From Devosia neptuniae (GTDB lineage Bacteria; Pseudomonadota; Alphaproteobacteria; Rhizobiales; Devosiaceae): 64,000 nt of DNA. The translations under genes were made by a program, and so were the position numbers. The notes beneath the pieces are model-generated. The model was not told where the DNA came from. It did not search any database and saw nothing but the letters and a program-made list of their open reading frames with translations. The DNA is taken from the NCBI RefSeq assembly GCF_025452235.1, contig NZ_CP104964.1:372001-436000 (forward strand), written 5' to 3'. This document shows, one piece after another, positions 53,792 to 62,063 of this stretch (position 1 is the stretch's first letter; every line of letters starts with the position of its first letter).

Positions 53792-56700
53792 ATGTCGTTT
53801 TTCCGTACGCTGCACCTGCTGGTGCACGCTGCAGGCGTGTGTCTGTCGTTTGACCGACGCGCCGAATGGCAATGGAAACGCCGCGCTGTAGCGTTGGAAT
53901 CCCGCGCGCTACGTCAACTTGGCATCTTCAGTACTGTTTTATTGGGCTCGCTTATCTCAGTATCAGCGGTTCAGGCGCAAACAACCGGTGGTTGGACGCT
54001 GAATATCGACAATACTGGCTTCAACCCGATCCCAGCCGGCGCGCTGCTGCCATATTCGATCCGCATCGATAACAACGACAACGTAGCGACGCCTGCGACG
54101 ACGATCACCTTCACCATTCCCGCAAGTGCGGATTTCCTCGATGTCACCGGCGGGCTAACCAATTGCGTGGCTGACCCCGCGACCGGGCAGCCGGCAACAG
54201 TCACCTGCGATGTACCGGTATTGGCGCCCAGTGCCATCCTCAACGCCACGGTCAACTTGCGCCCTCGGGAGCAGGGCACGATTTCCCTCACCGGCACCAT
54301 GGCCAGTCCGGGCCCGACCTTCAGCCGCCAGACCACCGTGCAAAGGGGCGCTGATCTTTCGGTCGCGCTCGTCGCCGACCCTGCAACAGTCCAAGGGGGT
54401 TCTGTCGCTCACTTCAGTGCGACGGTTACCAATGCCGGACCATACCCGTCGGACAATGCTACACTAGTGGTGTCCCTGCCTGTAGGGCTATCCACCGATG
54501 TCTCCATGCCTGCTGGTTGCTCGATCGCCGGCCGCGACATCACCTGCGTCATCGCCGGGCCCATTGGGATTGGCGCATCTATACCGCTGGACTTCTCGGC
54601 TCAAGTGACCGCCGCCAATGCGTCCACGATCACGCTGGCCGCCGAGGTGAATTCAACCTCGCCGCGCGACGGGGTGAACGACAATGACGGCGCTACGGCC
54701 GACATCAATGTTACCCCGGGCACGGATGTCAGCATCGGCAAGACTCGTGCGCCTCAGGGGCTGATCCTTGTTGGCGATACGGTTACCTTCACCCTTGAGC
54801 CACGATTTGTGGGCGTAGCTCCCACTTCAGCCGGCATTCAAGACGTCGTGCCGTCGAACTATTCGATCGACAGCGTTGTTCCCACGCCGGGTTCCGGATG
54901 GACGTGTCCGGCGCCGGCGGGCCAGACGATCAATTGCAGCTACGCTGCCGGGGGCGGCACGAACTACACCGCGCCGATCACCATCACGGCGACTGCCATC
55001 GACGCCACGTCGCCAACTGTCGGTGTCACGAATACGGCGAGCATCAACTCCCCCAACGAGAACGCCGATGCAGGCGGCAACAATTCGGGTAATGACGGCG
55101 CTGCTTTCATCGCTGTGCCCACCATCGATCTCAATGCGGAGAAAAGTGGCCCGCCGCGTGGATTGGTGACCGTCGGCAATTCCTATGATTTCCGCCTTTA
55201 TACGTTCAATGAAGGCAATGCTGGCTTCTTCGGGCCACTTACCATCACTGATCATCTTCCGGCAGGATTGACGCTTACATCGGCAGCTCTGCCAGGCGGC
55301 TGGAGCTGTTCGCCGGCGCTGCCACTGGTCGGCGGACCGGGCGCCGATTTCACCTGCGTCACCAACAACTACACTGAATCCTCGCCGCTGGGGCCGACGC
55401 AGCGGACGCCGGACCTCGTCCTGACCGCCGAAGTGACTGCGCCCGGCGCGATCTCAAACTCCATGACGGTGTCCTTCCCGAACTGGGATCAGGGCGGGGA
55501 TATAGACCCCTCGAACAATACCACCGGAATTGGCCTGACTGGCGCTGACAACGCGAACTGGGCCGATTTGAGCGTCCTGAAGACGATGACCGCGCCAAGC
55601 CCGATAAACTCGGGCGACCAGGTCACCTTCGAGATGGAATTGGTCAACATAGGACCGGCACCAGCTCTCAATGTCGTCTTGGATGATCGCTTGAACGACA
55701 TCGTCGCCGCCGGTGGGGGCGAACCGGGCCCAAGCGATGTGACGGTGGTCACGTCGCCGGGGGGTGCCACGGGAATGGCTTGCATAGTCCCGACCAGCAG
55801 CGGCTATTCGCGCGATCTGCAGTGCACGGTCGATACGCTGCCCATGTGTACGCAGGGTGTTGACTGCCCCAAGGTATCCGTCACGGTTCGCACCGGCAGC
55901 CAGGGTGCCAAGACCAACACCGCGACCGCCTTTTCAACGGTCACGCCGGATAACGACACCACCAACAATACTGACAGCGTCAACTACGCCGTCGTCTCGC
56001 GCACCGACGTGACGGTCGCCAAATCTAGCCCGGCATCCTCTACAGGCGCCAACGCCGGGCAGGAATTGATCTATGTGCTGACAGCGGGCGTGCCGCTGAA
56101 CGGCCTCAGCGATGCTGACAACGTGACCATCGTCGACACTTTACCGGCTGGCGTGGTGTTCAAGAGCGCCGCGCAGAGCAGTGGCTCCTGCTCTGTCCTG
56201 CCGGGCGTTGACACAATAACCGGTCCCGGCAACAACACGATCACCTGCAACCTTGGCACCATAACCAACGGTTCCCAGCAGACCGTCTCGGTGCGCGTGG
56301 TTCCAACGACCGCTCAGGCTATTGCCGGCGTCCCCATAAATAACGTCGTCGACGTCACCACCACCACCGACGAGACCGGCGGTGCGGCACCCAATCACGC
56401 CGAACTGTCGCTCAGCGTGCTGCCGCCGGAGCTGGACCTGATTATCAGCATCGTCGATGCTCCCGATCCGATACCGGTCGCCACGGACACGACCTACACC
56501 ATCACCATCCGCAATAGCGGACCGTCCGATGCGTTCAATCTTGATGTGCTCGATACGCTGCCGACGACCGGCCTTGCCAATCCGCGCATCGTCTCATTTC
56601 CGCCTGGTGCCAACTGCGTTTTGAACGGTACTAGCGCTACCGTGCCCGGTGGCACCATGAGCTGCGAAATTCCAACTCTGGCAGCCAACACTCAGGTGCA

Positions 56701-59700
56701 AATCACAGTTGCCATGGAAGGGGTGGCGCGCGGGCGCCACACCAACAATGTCTCGGTGACTTCAGACGAAACGGTCGCGGGCTTCGAGAGCCCCACCGAC
56801 AATAACGCGTCCTATGAAGACACCACCGTACGCGAACGTGCCGACCTTCTGGTGACCAAGGTTCCCAGCGCGGCTATCGTTGATTTGCGCGAGGAGTTCA
56901 GCTGGACCATCACTGTGACCAACCAGGCCGGTGCTGGCCTGGGCGTCGCCGAATGGGTGACCCTGGCCGACATGCTGCCCGAAGGCATGGAGCTGACCCA
57001 ATTGCCAGTGGCGTCGGTGGGTACTTGCTCAGGCGTCGTAGGCGGACGCAACATTTCCTGCGAGCTCGGGGATATGGCCTCGGGCGCTGTGGCCACGGTG
57101 ACGCTCTCGACCAAGATCACCTCGACCATTGCCGCCTCTGCCGAAAACTCGGCCACTGCCAATACGCTGTCGTTCGAGCAAAACCCGCCGAACAATACCG
57201 GCACCGGCCAGGTTACCACAGTCCAGGCGAGCAGCATCAGCGGCACGCTCTACCGCGACTTCAACAGCAATGACACAAGGGGCGCCGAAGACACCGGCAT
57301 CAGCGGCATCACCATGTCGGTGACCGGCACCGCGACCCACGACGGCGCTGCCATCACCGCGACGACCACCACCGGTAGCGACGGCAGCTACAGCTTCGCC
57401 ACCCTACCGCCCGGAACCTACAGCGTCTCCTATGGCACGATAAGCGAGCCGCACCTAGTCGACGGCAAGGCTCTGCCGGGGCCCAACGGGTCGGGCGCTA
57501 ACCCGACAGCGAACGGGGTCGGCAGGATCGACGGCATCGTCATCACCAACTCGTTTTTCTCGGTAGGCCAGGACTTCACGCGCGTTCCTGTTCCCCGGGT
57601 TGGCCTGAGCAAGACAGCCGGCACCATAGCTGTGCAGCCCGATGGCAGCTACTTCATCCCCTATACGGTGACGGTCAAGAATCTCAGCCTTGAGCCGGTC
57701 AACACCATCGCCGTCACCGATGTGCTGAATGGTGCATCGCAGAACTTCGGCGCCTATAGCGGCGGCGGTGCTCCTGCCGAAGGGCAGTATCGTATCGTTT
57801 CGGTCTCGGGCGGCGCATTTGGTACCCTGAACACCGGCTTTACCGGAGCTGGCGCCAATACGCTGGTTTCCGGGGGAACCCTGGCGGCGGACGCCAGCGG
57901 CACGGTCACATATACGGTGCATATCAATCCAGCGATTCCACGGATCGTGCCATCCCCTGTGCACACCAACCAGGCCAGCGTGGCAGGTACCGGGCAGAAC
58001 TCGGGAACGCCGGTAACGGACCTTTCGCACAACAATTCGAATCCCGACCCGGACAATAACGGTATTGCCAACGAGCCCGGCAACAACACGCCGACCACGG
58101 TTTCGCAGACCCCCGCGCCGGCCGTCACGTTGGTCAAGATCGCTACGCCCGCGTATAGCGGAGCACCAACTGTCGGAAGCCGCATCGACTACAGCTTCAC
58201 GGTCACTAACACCGGCAACACACCGCTGCTGAACGTGCTGGTAACTGACCCGCTACCCGGCCTGGTGGGTTTGAGCACAACCCCCATCCCTCGACTTGAT
58301 CCTAGCCAATCCGATAGCACCACCTTCACCACCCATTACCTGCTCACTCAAGCCGACATCGACAATGGTTCGCGCTCGAACACGGCCACCGTTACCGGGC
58401 AGTGGGGCGTCAGCGGCGGCACAGCACAAAATGTGACCGCGACCAGCACTGCAAACGTACCGGCGCTGAGCAATCCGGGGCTGACGCTCGTCAAGACGCT
58501 GGAATCGGCCGCCGACATCGGCAATCCGCGCACCGAAGTGGGCGATGTGGTCCGCTACCGGTTCACGGTTACCAACACAGGCAACACGACGCTCAACAAC
58601 GTGTCGGTGGCCGATGCGCTGCCGGGGGTCGCTCCCGATCCGGCTGGCGCATTCAATATCGGCACGCTCCTTCCCGGGGCCGTTCCCGGAGCCACTGCCA
58701 CTGTATTTGCCAATTATCCCGTCACGCAGGCGGATATAGATGCTGCCACGGTGCAAAACAGCGCCACCGCAAGCGCATTGCATGGTTCGACCCCGATCAG
58801 TACGCCGCCGAGCACAGTCACGACTCCGCTTTTCCGAGAGTCGAGCCTGACGCTGACAAAGACGTTGGTCAGCACCATTCCGCCAGTGCCGCGCGAAGGC
58901 ACACCTGTCACTTGGACAGTAAGGGCGACCAACACAGGCAATGTGACGCTGAGTAATCTCGTCGTCACCGACCCATTCCCCAATGCTGTCGTCTCGCCGA
59001 CGTCGCTGGCTAGTCTCGCGCCCGGTGCATCGGCTGACTTCAGCGTAGTAGCGCCGCTGCGCCAGCAGGACATCGACGCCGGCACAGTCAACAATACCGC
59101 CACCATCAACTTCAACGATCCAGCCGGCCCGAAGACACCGGTTGACGCAAGTGCGATCGTCACTCTGCCGCCGCAGACGCCTGCCATCGCGCTACAGAAG
59201 ACGGGCGACGTGTCGGCGCTAACGAACCCACCCCAGGTGGGCCAGGAAATCGTCTACACGATTATTATCCGCAACACCGGCAACGTGCCGCTGGACGAGA
59301 TAACACTGGCCGATCTGCTGCCCGATGTCGTGATTGACGCTGCTGATGTGACTAGGCTGAGCACGGCCGTTCTGCAGCCGCAGAATGAAGCAGGCACGGC
59401 AACCGATACCGACATCACGGTCACCGTGCGCTATGCGCTCAAGCAATCGGATGTCGACGCCGGCGAGGTGGAGAACACCGCCATAACGACAGGTAAATCG
59501 ACTGTCGATGACACTCTCGTTACGGACCAGGGCGGAACGGACTTTGGCACCAATGATCCGACGGTGACCAGCCTGTCGCAGGCACCGCAGATCAGTCTCG
59601 TCAAGACCATTGCTAGCGCTGCCTTGAGTTCTCCGCCGCAAAAGGACGACCTGATCACCTACGCGTTTTCGGTTCAGAACACCGGCAACGTGACGCTGAA

Positions 59701-61846
59701 CAACATCCAGCTCACCGATCTTATGCCCGATGTGCTGGTTTCCGGCAGTTGGACAGGTCCACTGGCGCCAGGTGCCAGCAACGACACCGCCTTCACTGCC
59801 ACCTACGCCCTCAAGCAAGCCGACATTGATGCGGGCACATTTACCAATTCGGCGCGGGTCGATGCCACGGGCCCTGGTCCCGGTGGTACGGACATCCCAG
59901 TTTCCGACATCTCGGGCACTGCCATCGGCAACGACGATACGACCGACCTGGGCCCGCTCACACGCACCACGGCGCTCACCATCGTGAAATCGGCTGATGA
60001 CTCCAATCTAAGCACGCCACCACAAGCCGGCGAGGAGATCATCTATGGCTTTGTCGTGACCAACACCGGCAACCAGACGCTGACCAATGTCGTCGTCGGC
60101 GATCCATTACCGGATCTCGTCCTGACATCCCCAAACACGATTCCGACCTTGCTGCCCGGTACTGCCAACGCGGTTACTATTTCGGCGACCTACGTACTTA
60201 AGCAGTCCGACATCCAGGCCGGCGAAGTTCGAAACCAGGCCACTGCTAGCTTTGAAAACCCGGACGGCCCGCAGCCACCTGTGCTCTCCAATGAGATCGT
60301 GGTGCCCCTGGACCAGACGCCATCAATTGCGGTGGTGAAAACGGCCTCGTCCGCCCTGAGCGAACCGGCGGTCGTGGGTGAGGTGATTACCTACACCTTT
60401 ACCGTGACCAATACGGGCAATCTCACGCTCGATAATGTCGAGATCAGTGACCCTTTGCCTCGACTTACGCCCAGTTCCTTCGTTGTGGGCACGCTTTTGC
60501 CGGGCGAGAGCTCGGGCCCACTCACCGCCACCTATGCGATCGATGCGGCGGACGTAACGGCCGAGGAGGTTGTGAATCAGGCCGTCGCCACGGGCACCTT
60601 TAACGATGGCTCCGGCCCGCAGCAGATTACTGATCTCTCTGGACCTACCAATGATACCGACCAGCCGATCACTGTTCCTGTGGTCAAGGCGGAGCCCAGC
60701 CTTGCCATCGCCAAGACCGCAAGCTTTGCCAATGGAGGCGGCTATACGCGTGTCGGCGACGTCATCGATTACCAGTTTGTCGTCACCAACACAGGCAACG
60801 TGCCGCTCACCAATGTCACGCCGCGCGAGCTTGCCTTGACGTTCAACGGCCAGCCGCCAGCAGGCGAACTCGATCCAATCCAGCCGGGGCCAGTTCCGCT
60901 GGCCGTGGGCGAAGAGGCTACATTCAACACCCGCTATGTACTGACACAGGACGACATCAATAACGCCGCGGGCATTGCCAATGGTGTCAGCAACACTGCC
61001 GATGCGACTGGCGTGTACACGTCTGCCCTGGTTGGCGTGCTCGCCGTCGAGGCGGAAGATGACACGGCCACCTTGATGGTGCCCGCGCAGGAGCCCGCCG
61101 ACATCACCATCGCCAAGCGGGCGCTGGTTTCCACCATCCGGCGTGGTGAGACTGCGTCTTTCGTCATCACTGTGACCAACAGTTCGCTCGCCGATGTCGG
61201 GCTTGTAACGATCGCCGATCGGGTTCCCGCGGGCTTTGTCTTCGTCGAAGGGACTGCGACTGTGAATGCGGCTCCGGTCACCCCTACGGTTGCCGGGCCA
61301 GTCGTCACCTTCTCCGACGTGCCGCTGGGGCCCAATAGCAGCGTCGAAATCGGCCTTGTGCTACGCGCTCTACCGACGACCCCGCCCGGAAACTACCGGA
61401 ACACGGCCTATGGAACCGACGCCTTTGGGACGCCATTGGCGCCCCCCGCACATGCCGATATCCGCATCGATCCCGAGGCGATCTTCGATTGCAGCGAGGT
61501 GATCGGCAAGGTCTTCAGCGATCTTGATCGCGATGGCTACCAGGACGAAGGCGAACCGGGCATTGCTGGCGCAAGGCTGGCGACCGTCCGCGGGACTTTG
61601 ATCACCACGGACGCTTTCGGACGCTTCTCGGTGCCGTGCGCCGACCTGCCGAGACGGCAATATCGGCTCGAACTTCGTGCTGAAATTGGACGAGCGCACG
61701 TTGCCCGCCGGCTTCTCGATGACTACGGACAATCCGGCCATGGTCCGACTCACCGCGGGCAAGATGACCGAAATGAACTTTGGCGCCTCGATCGGTCGCG
61801 AAATCCGCCTCACCCTCGACAACTCCGCTTTCGTCGGTGGCTCTGA
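53792..61846 (+). CDS. Giant secreted DUF11-repeat protein (3' end frameshifted)
   Basis: The frame codes for 2,684 residues from ATG 53792; a GTG at 53777 is also open. After a 43-residue basic leader, a signal helix (LGIFSTVLLGSLISVSAVQA) ends at residue 62. Six divergent DUF11-like units follow, for example NAGPYPSDNATLVVSL and NSGPSDAFNLDVLDTLP. An SdrD_B-like Cna unit (about 1147-1216, ISGTLYRDFNSNDTRGAEDT) is next, then eight DUF11 units of about 120 residues marked by NTGN at about residues 1471 to 2331. A second SdrD_B-like unit begins near 2570. From about 61650 the frame is wrong; the true C-terminus lies in the feature that follows. Likely a cell-surface or secreted adhesin-like protein. 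Confidence 0.9.
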   Translation: MSFFRTLHLLVHAAGVCLSFDRRAEWQWKRRAVALESRALRQLGIFSTVLLGSLISVSAVQAQTTGGWTLNIDNTGFNPIPAGALLPYSIRIDNNDNVATPATTITFTIPASADFLDVTGGLTNCVADPATGQPATVTCDVPVLAPSAILNATVNLRPREQGTISLTGTMASPGPTFSRQTTVQRGADLSVALVADPATVQGGSVAHFSATVTNAGPYPSDNATLVVSLPVGLSTDVSMPAGCSIAGRDITCVIAGPIGIGASIPLDFSAQVTAANASTITLAAEVNSTSPRDGVNDNDGATADINVTPGTDVSIGKTRAPQGLILVGDTVTFTLEPRFVGVAPTSAGIQDVVPSNYSIDSVVPTPGSGWTCPAPAGQTINCSYAAGGGTNYTAPITITATAIDATSPTVGVTNTASINSPNENADAGGNNSGNDGAAFIAVPTIDLNAEKSGPPRGLVTVGNSYDFRLYTFNEGNAGFFGPLTITDHLPAGLTLTSAALPGGWSCSPALPLVGGPGADFTCVTNNYTESSPLGPTQRTPDLVLTAEVTAPGAISNSMTVSFPNWDQGGDIDPSNNTTGIGLTGADNANWADLSVLKTMTAPSPINSGDQVTFEMELVNIGPAPALNVVLDDRLNDIVAAGGGEPGPSDVTVVTSPGGATGMACIVPTSSGYSRDLQCTVDTLPMCTQGVDCPKVSVTVRTGSQGAKTNTATAFSTVTPDNDTTNNTDSVNYAVVSRTDVTVAKSSPASSTGANAGQELIYVLTAGVPLNGLSDADNVTIVDTLPAGVVFKSAAQSSGSCSVLPGVDTITGPGNNTITCNLGTITNGSQQTVSVRVVPTTAQAIAGVPINNVVDVTTTTDETGGAAPNHAELSLSVLPPELDLIISIVDAPDPIPVATDTTYTITIRNSGPSDAFNLDVLDTLPTTGLANPRIVSFPPGANCVLNGTSATVPGGTMSCEIPTLAANTQVQITVAMEGVARGRHTNNVSVTSDETVAGFESPTDNNASYEDTTVRERADLLVTKVPSAAIVDLREEFSWTITVTNQAGAGLGVAEWVTLADMLPEGMELTQLPVASVGTCSGVVGGRNISCELGDMASGAVATVTLSTKITSTIAASAENSATANTLSFEQNPPNNTGTGQVTTVQASSISGTLYRDFNSNDTRGAEDTGISGITMSVTGTATHDGAAITATTTTGSDGSYSFATLPPGTYSVSYGTISEPHLVDGKALPGPNGSGANPTANGVGRIDGIVITNSFFSVGQDFTRVPVPRVGLSKTAGTIAVQPDGSYFIPYTVTVKNLSLEPVNTIAVTDVLNGASQNFGAYSGGGAPAEGQYRIVSVSGGAFGTLNTGFTGAGANTLVSGGTLAADASGTVTYTVHINPAIPRIVPSPVHTNQASVAGTGQNSGTPVTDLSHNNSNPDPDNNGIANEPGNNTPTTVSQTPAPAVTLVKIATPAYSGAPTVGSRIDYSFTVTNTGNTPLLNVLVTDPLPGLVGLSTTPIPRLDPSQSDSTTFTTHYLLTQADIDNGSRSNTATVTGQWGVSGGTAQNVTATSTANVPALSNPGLTLVKTLESAADIGNPRTEVGDVVRYRFTVTNTGNTTLNNVSVADALPGVAPDPAGAFNIGTLLPGAVPGATATVFANYPVTQADIDAATVQNSATASALHGSTPISTPPSTVTTPLFRESSLTLTKTLVSTIPPVPREGTPVTWTVRATNTGNVTLSNLVVTDPFPNAVVSPTSLASLAPGASADFSVVAPLRQQDIDAGTVNNTATINFNDPAGPKTPVDASAIVTLPPQTPAIALQKTGDVSALTNPPQVGQEIVYTIIIRNTGNVPLDEITLADLLPDVVIDAADVTRLSTAVLQPQNEAGTATDTDITVTVRYALKQSDVDAGEVENTAITTGKSTVDDTLVTDQGGTDFGTNDPTVTSLSQAPQISLVKTIASAALSSPPQKDDLITYAFSVQNTGNVTLNNIQLTDLMPDVLVSGSWTGPLAPGASNDTAFTATYALKQADIDAGTFTNSARVDATGPGPGGTDIPVSDISGTAIGNDDTTDLGPLTRTTALTIVKSADDSNLSTPPQAGEEIIYGFVVTNTGNQTLTNVVVGDPLPDLVLTSPNTIPTLLPGTANAVTISATYVLKQSDIQAGEVRNQATASFENPDGPQPPVLSNEIVVPLDQTPSIAVVKTASSALSEPAVVGEVITYTFTVTNTGNLTLDNVEISDPLPRLTPSSFVVGTLLPGESSGPLTATYAIDAADVTAEEVVNQAVATGTFNDGSGPQQITDLSGPTNDTDQPITVPVVKAEPSLAIAKTASFANGGGYTRVGDVIDYQFVVTNTGNVPLTNVTPRELALTFNGQPPAGELDPIQPGPVPLAVGEEATFNTRYVLTQDDINNAAGIANGVSNTADATGVYTSALVGVLAVEAEDDTATLMVPAQEPADITIAKRALVSTIRRGETASFVITVTNSSLADVGLVTIADRVPAGFVFVEGTATVNAAPVTPTVAGPVVTFSDVPLGPNSSVEIGLVLRALPTTPPGNYRNTAYGTDAFGTPLAPPAHADIRIDPEAIFDCSEVIGKVFSDLDRDGYQDEGEPGIAGARLATVRGTLITTDAFGRFSVPCADLPRRQYRLELRAEIGRAHVARRLLDDYGQSGHGPTHRGQDDRNELWRLDRSRNPPHPRQLRFRRWL

Positions 61847-62060
61847 GGTTCCGACGGCAGCGCTCGATGACGGCATCAGGCAACTGATGACGCTCCTAAC
61901 CGATCACACGACGACGCTCTACATCGCCTATGGCGGCGAGGCGGGGGATGATCTCGGTCGCCAGCGCGTCGAGCATGTCATCGCTTTGATACGCCAGCAG
62001 TGGCGGCAAGCGGGCGAGCCGTATCGGCTCGTCATCAACACCGATCCGATGGAGCGTTGA
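61652..62060 (+). pseudogene. Displaced C-terminal part of the DUF11 protein
   Basis: In a frame shifted by one base, GNIGSNFVLKLDERTLPAGF, TTDNPAMVRLTAGKMTEMNF and GASIGREIRLTLDN continue the family C-terminus. The end, RRVEHVIALIRQQW-like (GRQRVEHVIALIRQQWRQ), resembles an OmpA-like cell-wall-binding segment. The stop is at 62060. One missing base at about 61648-61655 separates it from the main frame. Repaired, the whole protein would have about 2,755 residues. Confidence 0.8.
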
Positions 62061-62063
62061 GCC

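Noticed and set aside
53792..61846. DNA-level tandem repeats in the DUF11 gene
   Set aside because: The repeats are clear at protein level (NTGN units of about 120 residues), but copies have diverged too far at DNA level to call nucleotide repeats.
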